A stretch of DNA of 25,315 nucleotides from JBEKYD01 sp049509915 (GCA_049509915.1 JBEKZL010000179.1:1-25315); one strand, 5' to 3'; shown: positions 7,367 to 14,701, counted from the first letter of the stretch. Program-made: numbers and translations. Notes: generated by a model not told the origin, from the letters alone.

Positions 7367-9178
7367 TTACTTCTCGGTCTTCTTCGCGTTCTTTCGGGTG
7401 TCCGTCTTAACCTGGGTCTTCCGATTGGAATTGGCCGGATGCTCGGTGTTCGGCGTGTTGCCGGTCGCCGCGGCGGGATGCTCCGGTTCATGCGCCGCCG
7501 GCCGACTTGCCTCCCCTCCGGTATTGGCCGGGTGCTCGGCTGTTGGCGGATTCGAGTAGCTCGGCCGCGCACTGGGCGGCCGGTCGTTGTTCATCGGCCG
7601 ATTGGGGTTCACGGCTGGCCGGCCCGAAAAGGCGGGAGCGCCGGCGGGATGGCTCAAGTGGCCGCCCGCATCCACGGTTCGCACCATCGGCCGCGCCGCC
7701 GGCGCCGAGGCTCGCAGTGCATTGACCCGGGCCGCATCCATCGGCCGCCCCGGATTGGCGCGCAGTTCCTGTTCTCGCGCCGCAAACGAGACCGGCGGCG
7801 CGGGTGGAACCGTCTTCGCTATGATCGCCCTGTCCGCGAATCGCGCTGGCGGCACACGCACGTTCGCCCCCACCGCCACTCCCAGGCTGACCCGCGTAGG
7901 CGCGATCGGCGGCGCCGCCCCGATCACCCGCGCATTCACGATTTGCTCCCGCGGCACCACCACTACGGCCGCCCCTATCGGCCGCGCCCCCACGAACGCT
8001 TCGTGTGGCACTACCACTACTGCGCCCGGCACGCCCTGGTTAACGTACCGCACATTCCCGATGGCAACGCTATTGATAACCGTCGCATTGCTGACATGGA
8101 CGATGTTGATGCTGGTTATATAAGCCGGGCTCACCGCGTAAACCGGCCGGTACACTTCCCCCGGCCCCAGCGGGAACCAACCTGCCATACCCACTCCGCC
8201 TACGCCCACCCCCACCGCGAATCCAGGACCACCCACGAACGCCACCAGGGCCGGCGCATATACGGGCCGCGCGCCCACCACCAGCCGCCCCGGCACCCAT
8301 ACCCAAGCTCCCATCGCGTTCGCGAAAGCCCACCGTCCATAGTGGAAAGGAGCAAACCCCCACGGCGCGTCGTCCACCCAAGTCCAGCCCCAGGGTTCTA
8401 CCCACGCCCAATGGCCGAATTTGTAGGGCGCCCAGCCGGGCGGAACCGAGGTCGGCATCCACACATAACCATACGGCGGAACGTTGCGCCAAACGCCGTA
8501 CTGGTCGAGGTCTTCGTAGCCGATCGTCTCCCGCGGCACGTAGCGGGCCGATACCGTCGATTGCTCGGTCCGGTCGCGGTCGATGCACCATTGGTCGAAC
8601 TGATCCGGCGGAGGCGCCTGCCCCATCTGGTTGGCCATCTGGTCGGTTCCGGTGATGGTAGCGCTCTCGGCGGGGCTGATCGAAAACGCCTGCCCGCCTC
8701 CAGTCACTTCGGCCTGACCCGCCCGTACCGTGGCCACCGTGACAGTGTTGTCGCCGTCCACGTTGATCCGGTAATCGCCCGGCCGCAGCAGCCCGATCGC
8801 CACGTTAGGCGTATCCACTTCGTAAGTTTCCTGATCGCCGATAAAGCGCACGTGTACGTCGATCGCGCCCTGGGTCAGGCTCAACTGCGCCACCCGGTCG
8901 TCCAGGTTCAACACGGCCAGGGCCGTGGCCGAATTCATGCGAATGGCGGTCGACCCGATGTGCAGCTCGGCGTAAGCGCCGTCGTCAGCCCAAAGATGGT
9001 CGCCCGTGGTGAGCGGGTAATTGAGGGTAGCCGCGCCCCAGTCCTCCAGGCTGCCGGGCCGGAAAGAAACGGGTCCATTAATCAGGTTCAGCCGCGCCAC
9101 GCGCGACGGCGGGTCGGCATCCTGGGCCATGGCGCAGCCTGCCGCCACCAGCACAAATCCGTATAAGAACTTACGCAT
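7367..9178 (-). CDS. Secreted FecR-like/DUF6600 W/G/Y-rich protein
   Basis: The 603-residue product starts at ATG 9178, with GAGGAGA about 9 nt upstream, and has a signal peptide (MRKFLYGFVLVAAGCAMAQ). Residues of about 30-180 resemble a FecR-type beta domain: VSFRPG, LTTGDHLWADDGAYAELHIG, TALAVLNLDD, and TPNVAIGLLRPGDYRINV. A tryptophan/tyrosine/glycine-rich block follows at about 205-310 (YGYVWMPTSVPPGWAPYKFG, WVEPWGWTWVDD, WGFAPFHYGRW, WVWVPGR), which is the hallmark of the DUF6600 family. The C-terminal 150 residues are Pro/Ala/Asn/His-rich and low in complexity, ending in a Lys-rich tail. It is probably periplasmic or cell-surface. No biochemical function is established for this family, and none is claimed. 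It stands alone on its strand next to mobile-element debris. Confidence 0.85.
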   Translation of the reverse strand: MRKFLYGFVLVAAGCAMAQDADPPSRVARLNLINGPVSFRPGSLEDWGAATLNYPLTTGDHLWADDGAYAELHIGSTAIRMNSATALAVLNLDDRVAQLSLTQGAIDVHVRFIGDQETYEVDTPNVAIGLLRPGDYRINVDGDNTVTVATVRAGQAEVTGGGQAFSISPAESATITGTDQMANQMGQAPPPDQFDQWCIDRDRTEQSTVSARYVPRETIGYEDLDQYGVWRNVPPYGYVWMPTSVPPGWAPYKFGHWAWVEPWGWTWVDDAPWGFAPFHYGRWAFANAMGAWVWVPGRLVVGARPVYAPALVAFVGGPGFAVGVGVGGVGMAGWFPLGPGEVYRPVYAVSPAYITSINIVHVSNATVINSVAIGNVRYVNQGVPGAVVVVPHEAFVGARPIGAAVVVVPREQIVNARVIGAAPPIAPTRVSLGVAVGANVRVPPARFADRAIIAKTVPPAPPVSFAAREQELRANPGRPMDAARVNALRASAPAARPMVRTVDAGGHLSHPAGAPAFSGRPAVNPNRPMNNDRPPSARPSYSNPPTAEHPANTGGEASRPAAHEPEHPAAATGNTPNTEHPANSNRKTQVKTDTRKNAKKTEK

Positions 9179-9503
9179 GTTATCCACTCTCCTCAGAACT
9201 ACCACGCCGCCACTGCCGATTGCATCGCCCGGATATTAAAATCTCCCAAGAATCGCCGCCCGGTCGACATCCCAGCGGCGGAGTCCGGCCCCGGCCCGGC
9301 GCCCGTCTGGTTCGAGTGACGAAAGCCGCGATCGGGTTGCATCGCCGGTTATTGTGCCGGTTTGCCCGCGTGCTACAATCGCCGAAGCGCTCTTCTCCCG
9401 GCGGTCAGCTCGCGGTTCTATTGCTTAGAGCCAGGTGAGGTCGCTGAAGCGGGACTTACGAGGACCGGTGACGAGTTCGGCACGCCTTCGGTGGCACTAA
9501 CGC
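9179..9503. other. Intergenic region with upstream promoter-like sequence
   Basis: About 325 bp without a convincing ORF. It contains the ribosome site and presumed promoter region of the minus-strand DUF6600 gene and, pointing the other way, the extended -10 promoter candidate at 9352-9379 upstream of the tRNA region. Nothing else is recognised. Confidence 0.5.
9352..9379 (+). promoter_or_regulatory. Candidate extended -10 promoter facing the tRNA remnant
   Basis: TTGTGC at 9352-9357 and TACAAT at 9374-9379 are separated by 16 bp, and the -10 is preceded by TGC, giving an extended -10. It points rightward; the first RNA-like feature downstream is the degenerate tRNA at 9504. It may be the old promoter of that tRNA gene. 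Confidence 0.4.
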
Positions 9504-9555
9504 GCGCCTGTAGCTCAGTTGGATAGCGCGCATGCTTGACACGTAGGAGGTCTGG
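9504..9555 (+). pseudogene. Degenerate 5' half of a Val(GAC)-like tRNA
   Basis: GCGCCTG-TA-GCTC-AGTTGGAT matches the acceptor, positions 8-9, D-stem and D-loop of a tRNA. TTGACAC at 9536-9542 resembles an anticodon loop with GAC at 9538-9540, and AGGAGGTCTGG resembles the variable loop and start of the T-arm. The 3' D-stem has lost bases (AGCGC instead of GAGCGC), the anticodon stem pairs poorly, and the sequence departs from tRNA at 9555, so T-loop and 3' acceptor are absent. It cannot fold as a functional tRNA. The AT-rich tract that follows marks the break. Confidence 0.65.
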
Positions 9556-9615
9556 TTTTTGACAGATTTCTTTTGTTTTCAATTACTTACAGACACAATA
9601 TCGCATTGAATCCGA
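9556..9615. other. AT-rich tract at the broken tRNA end
   Basis: By hand count this 60-bp stretch is about 30% GC in an otherwise GC-rich window. It begins exactly where the tRNA remnant ends and includes T-rich runs and a short inverted pair, TTCAAT (9578-9583) and ATTGAA (9605-9610). Such tracts are common at junctions of elements that integrate into tRNA genes, but no integrase is present here. Confidence 0.4.
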
Positions 9616-9674
9616 TCCCGGCAGGCGGTCAAGAAATTGGGCGAGTTTAGTGTGCTAAAGTTTGTTGAAGATGT

Positions 9675-9751
9675 GCCCGCATAGCTCAGTTGGTTAGAGC
9701 GCTACCTTGACACGGTAGAGGTCAGAGATTCGAGTTCTCTTGCGGGCACCA
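9675..9751 (+). tRNA. tRNA-Val (GAC)
   Basis: The full cloverleaf is present. The acceptor GCCCGCA (9675-9681) pairs with TGCGGGC (9741-9747), followed by A and an encoded CCA. The D-stem GCTC (9684-9687) pairs with GAGC (9697-9700), and the anticodon stem CTACC with GGTAG around loop TTGACAC. The anticodon is GAC at 9709-9711, reading GUC and GUU valine codons. The T-stem AGAGA pairs with TCTCT around TTCGAGT. All stems pair perfectly, so this copy should be functional. Confidence 0.96.
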
Positions 9752-9979
9752 CTTCCCCTTGACCAGACCCCTCGCCGATGGCATCAGGAGCCTCTACGAT
9801 CTGTTGAGCCAGTCAAAAAGCTGTCCCCCGGTGGGCGCCGGTACAAAAGAGCAGCGTTTCCGCCGGTTTTGAGGCCGTGGTGAGCCCCAGTTTTGACGCC
9901 GGGCACACAACTGCGGCCCCGCGCGCCTAGTCGCGCGCAGCCGGCCGCGCGCCTTCTGGATGCCGCCTGCCTTCCCGGT

Positions 9980-9985
9980 TATAAT
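9980..9985 (+). promoter_or_regulatory. TATAAT -10 box for lipoprotein/GGR operon
   Basis: A perfect TATAAT lies 7 nt before the GTG at 9993 and inside any longer reading from ATG 9960. No clear -35 is seen (TTCTGG at 9954-9959 is 20 bp upstream). If active, the message would begin at or next to the GTG. Confidence 0.4.
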
Positions 9986-9992
9986 CAACCTT

Positions 9993-10412
9993 GTGATATT
10001 ACGCTGCACACTCGCGCTGATCCTCTGCCTGGCTGCCTGCAATCGCAGCAACACGGATAAGGAAGCGGTTCGACAGGCAATCATCGATCGTGTCAGTAAA
10101 GCCGGTCTCAACGTTGGGGCCATGGAACTGACGCTCAGGTCTGTGGATTTCAACGGCGACAAGGCCAGCGCCACCGTCAGCTTCGCGGCTAAGGGGTCGC
10201 CCGCCTCGGCGGGAATGTCCATCCAATACCAGCTTGAACGGCAGTCCGGCAAGTGGATGGTGGTGGACCACAAGGACGCGGGCGGGTCGCCCCACGGCGG
10301 CGCTATGCCGGGCGGTGCGAATCCGCACGGTGGGATGGCACCTCCCACGGGCGGCGGACCGGCTTCCATGCCCTCGCCGCAGGATCTGCCTCCTACCGGG
10401 AAACCGAAATGA
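9993..10412 (+). CDS. Small lipoprotein with Gly/Pro/His-rich tail
   Basis: From GTG 9993 the 139-residue protein has a compact lipoprotein signal, with a charged start followed by TLALILCLAAC, the cysteine being the predicted lipidation site. A soluble alpha/beta part follows (EAVRQAIIDRVSKAG, then strands ending in QSGKWMVVDHKD). The tail from about residue 95 is low-complexity with two PHGG units and many G, P and M. An upstream ATG at 9960 would add 11 residues; it has no ribosome site and would place TATAAT inside the gene, so the GTG is favoured but not proven. Its stop overlaps the next start as ATGA, so it is translationally coupled to the flavoprotein. Function is unknown; it presumably sits on the outer face of a membrane. 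Confidence 0.75.
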   Translation: MILRCTLALILCLAACNRSNTDKEAVRQAIIDRVSKAGLNVGAMELTLRSVDFNGDKASATVSFAAKGSPASAGMSIQYQLERQSGKWMVVDHKDAGGSPHGGAMPGGANPHGGMAPPTGGGPASMPSPQDLPPTGKPK

Positions 10413-11599
10413 TTCGGCGCGTCGCCATCCTCGGCGGGGGCCCGGCGGGTTCGTTCGCCGCCGCGCAACTGGCTTCCGCTGGTCTGGCGGTGCAACTATT
10501 CGATGAAAAACTGGCCTGGGAGAAGCCGTGTGGCGGCGGCCTGACCTTCAAGGCCTACCATCAGTACCCGTTTCTGCTCCACAACGGTACTCCCAAGCGC
10601 CTCGTCACCGAAACCACGCTGGGCGCGGCCGGCGCGGGCCAGGCCCGCCTCAAGCTGCACGATCCGCTGGTGATCTACTCGCGCCTCGACCTGAACGGCA
10701 TGCTGCTCGATCGAGCCGAGCGGGCGGGAGTCCAGATCGAAAGAGCCCGCGTGCTCGAAATGTCCCGTGCCGGCTCCGGTTGGCGCCTCCGCACCGGCGC
10801 GGGCACGGCGGAAGCCGATTACTGTATCGTGGCGACCGGCGCGCGCAATTCGCTGCGCGATTTCGGCACCCAACTGCATCCGCGGGACACCATGGCGGCG
10901 CTGGGCTACTACGTCGATGGCGATCAGGAAAACATCGACATCGAGTTCCTCGACGGGCTGGAGGGGTACGTTTGGGTTTTTCCGCGATGCGGCCATCTTT
11001 CGGTCGGCATTTGCGGCAAGGGCGTCAACGCCTTGGAGCTGCGAAAGCGGCTGGAATTCTACATGAACGAACGCGGCATTCCGCTCGCCGGCGCTCGTTT
11101 TTATTCGCACCTGCTGCCGTCCCTGGATAAAGGGTCGTGGCGTCATAATCGCGTGGCAGGCGATGGCTGGATGGCGGTGGGCGACGCCGCCGGCCTGGTC
11201 GACCCTATCACCGGCGAAGGCATCTACTATGCCATGCGTTCGGGCGACCTGGCGGCGCAGGTGCTGCTCGCCGAATCCTCCGCCGCCGATCCCGCGGCCC
11301 AATACCGCCGCCTGCTGCGGCGCGATTTCGCCACCGACTTGGAATTCGGCTCCCGTCTCGCCCAACGCGTATTCCTCGGCCGCTTTCTCTGCGCGCCCCT
11401 GCCCCGCCGCATGGTGGAGTTCACCCGTCACAGCCCGCGCTTCGCCGCCGTAATGGAAGATCTATTCGCCGGCCGCCAGCCCTACACCGGCCTGAAGCGG
11501 CGTCTGCTGTCGAACCTCAATGGCAGCCTCTACGAGATCGGCATGAACCTGGGTTTCAGCCGCGTCGTACCCTGGCGCCTCTCGCAGCCGCGGCTGTGA
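10409..11599 (+). CDS. Geranylgeranyl reductase family FAD-dependent oxidoreductase
   Basis: This 396-residue flavoprotein begins with the Rossmann FAD motif RRVAILGGGPAGSFAAAQLA and FDEK, then PCGGGLT. It has CIVATGARNSLR in the middle and the second FAD motif GDAAGLVDPITGEGIYYAM near residue 260, the order seen in the geranylgeranyl reductase/p-hydroxybenzoate hydroxylase superfamily. GGR-family enzymes saturate double bonds of polyprenyl chains (archaeal lipids, chlorophyll side chain, menaquinone tails); other relatives act on different substrates, so the reaction is not certain. The ATG at 10409 overlaps the lipoprotein stop (ATGA), indicating coupled translation. The gene converges on the YceI-like gene with 10 bp between stops. 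YceI proteins bind polyisoprenoids, which is suggestive but not proof of a shared substrate. Confidence 0.85.
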   Translation: MIRRVAILGGGPAGSFAAAQLASAGLAVQLFDEKLAWEKPCGGGLTFKAYHQYPFLLHNGTPKRLVTETTLGAAGAGQARLKLHDPLVIYSRLDLNGMLLDRAERAGVQIERARVLEMSRAGSGWRLRTGAGTAEADYCIVATGARNSLRDFGTQLHPRDTMAALGYYVDGDQENIDIEFLDGLEGYVWVFPRCGHLSVGICGKGVNALELRKRLEFYMNERGIPLAGARFYSHLLPSLDKGSWRHNRVAGDGWMAVGDAAGLVDPITGEGIYYAMRSGDLAAQVLLAESSAADPAAQYRRLLRRDFATDLEFGSRLAQRVFLGRFLCAPLPRRMVEFTRHSPRFAAVMEDLFAGRQPYTGLKRRLLSNLNGSLYEIGMNLGFSRVVPWRLSQPRL

Positions 11600-11609
11600 C
11601 CCTCCTGTT

Positions 11610-12308
11610 TCACGCAGCGGGAACGGTTGCGTCCGCTTCCACGTCGATTTCGATGTCGACATCCGGCGCCGAAGACGTACCGAGTTCCTGCAGATTGTCG
11701 CGCGCTCCCAGGCCGAATTCGGCCCGCTTGGCCCCCGCCATCCCATGGAAGCACACGTGCGCCGGCGTGCCAGGCTTCGTATCGGGAAACTCCCCGTTGA
11801 AGGTGAAGGTCAGCGGCACGACCTTGGTCACGCCGCGAATAGTCAGGGAGCCATCCATGGCCCAGGAGCTTCCGGATACCCGGCGAATGCCCCTGCCGCG
11901 GTACGTCATCGTTGGAAACTGCTTCACATCGAAGTAAGCCGGGCCGCGAAGATCCTCGTCCCGCTCCAGGTTCTGCGTGCTGATGCTGGAGACGTCGATC
12001 GCGATGTCGACGCTGCAGGCCCCAGGGTCCTGCGACGCCGTGATGGTTCCCGTAACCTTGTCGAACCTGCCGCGCACCAGCCCGACCACATGATGCCGAG
12101 CTCCGAAATAGGCGAAACTATGGTCCGGGTCGAGCTTGTATGCCCCCGGAGCGGGAAGCGCCTGGGCTGCCGCCCCGTTCCGTCCGGATTTGGCGGGACG
12201 GTCCGCGGCGGCGGCGTTGGTGGAAGGCGCCGCGCAAGTTGTGAACAGCAGCGCGGCGATTTCGAAAATGTCAAACAGTTTCTTGAAGATCATATGGTCT
12301 CGATTCAT
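11610..12308 (-). CDS. YceI-like secreted lipid-binding family protein
   Basis: The 232-residue product starts at ATG 12308 with AAAGGAA 8 nt upstream; longer upstream readings lack a signal. A hydrophobic leader (FKKLFDIFEIAALLFTTCAA) is followed by a linker. The YceI beta-barrel follows from about residue 55: YKLDPDHSFAYFGARHHVVG, LVRGRFDKVTGTI, VDIAIDVSSISTQNLERDED, YFDVKQFPTMTYRG, and GSLTIRGVTKVVPLTFTFNG. YceI proteins are lipocalin-like, and structural members hold a polyisoprenoid or fatty acid; several are stress-induced. The C-terminus ends in acidic, valine-rich strands. It is divergently arranged with the winged-helix/TolB regulator, and the shared 207-bp gap holds the phased TCTGAAW repeats, so control by that regulator is likely (inference). 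Confidence 0.9.
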   Translation of the reverse strand: MNRDHMIFKKLFDIFEIAALLFTTCAAPSTNAAAADRPAKSGRNGAAAQALPAPGAYKLDPDHSFAYFGARHHVVGLVRGRFDKVTGTITASQDPGACSVDIAIDVSSISTQNLERDEDLRGPAYFDVKQFPTMTYRGRGIRRVSGSSWAMDGSLTIRGVTKVVPLTFTFNGEFPDTKPGTPAHVCFHGMAGAKRAEFGLGARDNLQELGTSSAPDVDIEIDVEADATVPAA

Positions 12309-12388
12309 GCCAGCGATTCCTTTTACCCCTTTGGTTTGTGTGCAATGTGCGATGCAGTTGTACGATACCGAGGCGCCGGCCGGAAAGT

Positions 12389-12426
12389 CCTGAGCTGCGT
12401 CTGAAACGCTCTGAATCCTTCTGAAA
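12389..12426. promoter_or_regulatory. Three 10-bp-phased TCTGAAW repeats (candidate operator)
   Basis: TCTGAAA at 12400-12406, TCTGAAT at 12410-12416 and TCTGAAA at 12420-12426 recur at exactly 10 bp. A weaker CCTGAG at 12389-12394 may be a fourth copy. On the minus strand the units read TTTCAGA/ATTCAGA/TTTCAGA. Direct repeats with one-helical-turn phasing are the usual binding pattern of OmpR/PhoB-type winged-helix proteins, and the adjacent gene encodes one. Confidence 0.55.
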
Positions 12427-12456
12427 TGGCGCGGCTGCCCGCCTCCACGGTATTGA

Positions 12457-12462
12457 TATAAT
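12457..12462 (+). promoter_or_regulatory. TATAAT -10 box of the winged-helix regulator gene
   Basis: A perfect TATAAT lies 53 nt before the ATG at 12516. No TTGACA-like -35 is found 16-18 bp upstream. The phased repeats end 30 bp upstream of it, a position compatible with activator or autoregulator binding. Confidence 0.45.
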
Positions 12463-12515
12463 CGGCCAAGGCCGCTTTTCTCAGTGAAGAACGGAAGGCA
12501 GACAACGAAGCCAGC

Positions 12516-13415
12516 ATGGAACGCCCTACCGCGACAATGCTTCGTATCGGCGAGTGGTGTGTCAATCCTAAATCCGGCCAAATCTCGCGCAACGGAGAGA
12601 TCGCACGGGTAGAGGCGCGGACAATGCGGTTGTTGCTATGCCTTGCCGAACGTGCCGGCCAGGTCGTCAGCATCGAGGACCTGCTCGGCCAAGTTTGGCT
12701 GGGCGTTACGGTCACTCCGGATTCCGTCTACCAGGCCGTGGCAACGCTCCGCCGTCAACTCGGCGACGACTCCAGGCAGCCGAGTTACATCGAGACCGTA
12801 CCGCGGCTCGGGTACCGGATGGTGGCGACGGTCGGTCCCTGGGCGGACCCGGATTCGGAGAGGGAGCATCCGGCACCGGCAACTGCGCCGCCGCCCGGCC
12901 GCGCGGGCCTCGCATGGGCCGCCGGCGCCACTGTTTGCCTTGCGCTCGTGGTCGCGTTGCTGTTCCACGGCAAAGCGGCGAATCGCGATCGCTCCACCAC
13001 GCCCGCCTCCGCGCAGCCCCAGAAATCGATCGCCGTGCTGCCGTTTCTCGACCTTACCCAAGGGATGAGACAGGAAGAATTCGCCGACGGCATGACCGAG
13101 GAACTGATCGACAGGCTCACCAAGATTCCCGGCCTTCGGGTGCCGGCTCCCACCTCGTCGTTCTATTTTAAGGGCAAGAAAGCGACGATCGCCGATATTG
13201 CCAAAGCGCTCGGTGTGGCTTTTGTGCTCGATGGGAGCGTACGCAAATCGGGCTCCAGGCTACGGGTCGCCGCCCGGTTGATTCGCGCGGAAAACGGGTA
13301 TGTGGTCTGGTCTGAGACCTACGACCGGCCATTCGACGACATCTTGATGGTCCAGGACGACATCGCCGGCGAAGTAACCAAGGCGCTGAAGGCATCCATC
13401 GAGGCCAGTCCATAG
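12516..13415 (+). CDS. CadC/ToxR-like membrane regulator: winged helix, TM, TolB-like domain
   Basis: The 299-residue protein has an N-terminal OmpR-type winged-helix DNA-binding domain (about residues 9-105; recognition region VTPDSVYQAVATLRRQLGDD, wing SYIETVPRLGYRMVA). A proline-rich linker and one transmembrane segment (about 129-149) follow. Residues 168-299 are a periplasmic TolB-N/FlgO-like domain: SIAVLPFLDL, FADGMTEELIDRLTKIPGLR, AKALGVAFVLDGSVRKSGSR, and VVWSETYDRPFDDIL. Many relatives continue into TPR repeats; this one ends right after the TolB-like domain. It should bind DNA from the membrane without a phosphorelay, in the manner of CadC. The divergent YceI-like gene and the phased repeats between them are the obvious targets. 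Its stop overlaps the GTG of hemL by one nucleotide. The start is not supported by a good ribosome site. Confidence 0.9.
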   Translation: MERPTATMLRIGEWCVNPKSGQISRNGEIARVEARTMRLLLCLAERAGQVVSIEDLLGQVWLGVTVTPDSVYQAVATLRRQLGDDSRQPSYIETVPRLGYRMVATVGPWADPDSEREHPAPATAPPPGRAGLAWAAGATVCLALVVALLFHGKAANRDRSTTPASAQPQKSIAVLPFLDLTQGMRQEEFADGMTEELIDRLTKIPGLRVPAPTSSFYFKGKKATIADIAKALGVAFVLDGSVRKSGSRLRVAARLIRAENGYVVWSETYDRPFDDILMVQDDIAGEVTKALKASIEASP

Positions 13416-14680
13416 TGAAACATCTTCAATCCGAAACTCTGATGCGCCGCGCGGAAGCTCTGATTCCCGGCGGCGTCAACTCCCCGGTGCGGGCCTTTCG
13501 TGCGGTGGGCGGCAACCCGGTGTTCGTGGCGCGCGGCGACGGCGCCTATTTGTTCGACGCCGATGGCAACCGTTACATCGACTACGTCTGCTCCTGGGGA
13601 CCGCTGCTGCTGGGCCATCGCCATCCCGCCATCATTCGGGCTCTCGAAGAAACCCTGGCCATCGGCACCAGCTTCGGCGCACCCACCGAGGGCGAGGTGG
13701 AGCTGGCGGAGGCCATTGCCGCCGCGGTTCCCTCCATCGAAATGGTGCGACTGGTGAATTCCGGCACCGAAGCCACCATGTCGGCCATTCGACTGGCGCG
13801 CGGATTTACCGGCCGCGACCTGATCGTCAAATTCGAAGGCTGCTATCACGGCCACGTCGATTCGCTGCTGGTGAAGGCCGGCTCGGGCATAGCTACCCTG
13901 GGCATCGCCGATACCCAGGGCGTTCCCAAAGCATTTTGCGATACCACCCTCGCATTGCCCTACAATTCGCTCGATGCCGTGGAGACGGCTTTCCGCATGC
14001 ACGGCCACGCCATCGCCGCCGTGATCGTGGAGCCGGTGGTGGGCAACATGGGTTGCGTGCCGCCCCTGCCCGGTTATCTCGAAGGACTGCGCGCCGTTAC
14101 CGAACACCACGGCGCGCTGCTGATCTTCGACGAAGTCATGACTGGCTTCCGGGTAGCTTTCGGCGGCGCCCAGCAACGCTACCGGATCCGCCCCGACCTC
14201 ACTACCCTGGGCAAGGTGATCGGCGGGGGGCTTCCCGTTGGCGCCTATGGCGGACGCAAGGACATCATGAGCAAGGTCGCGCCCCTCGGCCCGGTCTATC
14301 AGGCAGGCACGCTCTCGGGCAACCCGCTTGCCGTAGCCGCCGGCCTGGCCATGCTGCGCGAGTTGAAGGCCCATCCGGAGATTTACGACCGGCTAGAAAC
14401 CCGTGCCGCCCGGCTATGCGCCGCCGCCCCGGCCGGAATCACCGTCAACCGGGTCGGCTCCATGTTCACCTTCTTCTTCAGCGACCGGCCCGTAACCGAT
14501 TGGGACTCGGCCAAACGCAGCGACACGGCCCGCTTCGGACGCTTCTTCCGCGCCATGCTGGACCGCGGCATCTATCTGGCGCCGTCGCAATTCGAAGCCG
14601 CTTTCCTGTCTGCGGCGCATAGCGAGGAGGATATCGACCGGACCATCGAGGCGGCCCAGGAAGCATTGGCGGAAGAGTAA
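13415..14680 (+). CDS. hemL: Glutamate-1-semialdehyde 2,1-aminomutase
   Basis: This 421-residue PLP enzyme converts glutamate-1-semialdehyde to 5-aminolevulinate, the last step of the C5 route into heme and other tetrapyrroles, in the cytoplasm. Diagnostic stretches are the N-terminal LIPGGVNSPVRAFRAVGG, VNSGTEATMSAIRLARG for cofactor phosphate binding, EGCYHGHVDS, the Asp of LLIFDEVMTGFRV, and the Schiff-base lysine Lys267 in TTLGKVIGGGLPVGAYGG. Length is normal for the family. The GTG start at 13415 overlaps the TAG of the regulator gene by one base and has a weak GAGG about 11 nt upstream, so translation is probably coupled to the regulator. The gene converges with the outer-membrane protein gene; the 55-bp gap holds a strong hairpin. 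Confidence 0.95.
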   Translation: MKHLQSETLMRRAEALIPGGVNSPVRAFRAVGGNPVFVARGDGAYLFDADGNRYIDYVCSWGPLLLGHRHPAIIRALEETLAIGTSFGAPTEGEVELAEAIAAAVPSIEMVRLVNSGTEATMSAIRLARGFTGRDLIVKFEGCYHGHVDSLLVKAGSGIATLGIADTQGVPKAFCDTTLALPYNSLDAVETAFRMHGHAIAAVIVEPVVGNMGCVPPLPGYLEGLRAVTEHHGALLIFDEVMTGFRVAFGGAQQRYRIRPDLTTLGKVIGGGLPVGAYGGRKDIMSKVAPLGPVYQAGTLSGNPLAVAAGLAMLRELKAHPEIYDRLETRAARLCAAAPAGITVNRVGSMFTFFFSDRPVTDWDSAKRSDTARFGRFFRAMLDRGIYLAPSQFEAAFLSAAHSEEDIDRTIEAAQEALAEE

Positions 14681-14701
14681 GTGGGACAGGCCTCCTGGCG
14701 T

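Noticed and set aside
7358..9166. 602-codon plus-strand ORF opposite the DUF6600 gene
   Set aside because: It is rich in Arg, His and Pro with no domain pattern. The minus frame has a signal peptide, ribosome site and family motifs; the plus frame is a GC-skew mirror.
13319..14374. 351-codon minus-strand ORF opposite hemL
   Set aside because: hemL is unambiguous on the plus strand; the antisense frame has no family features.
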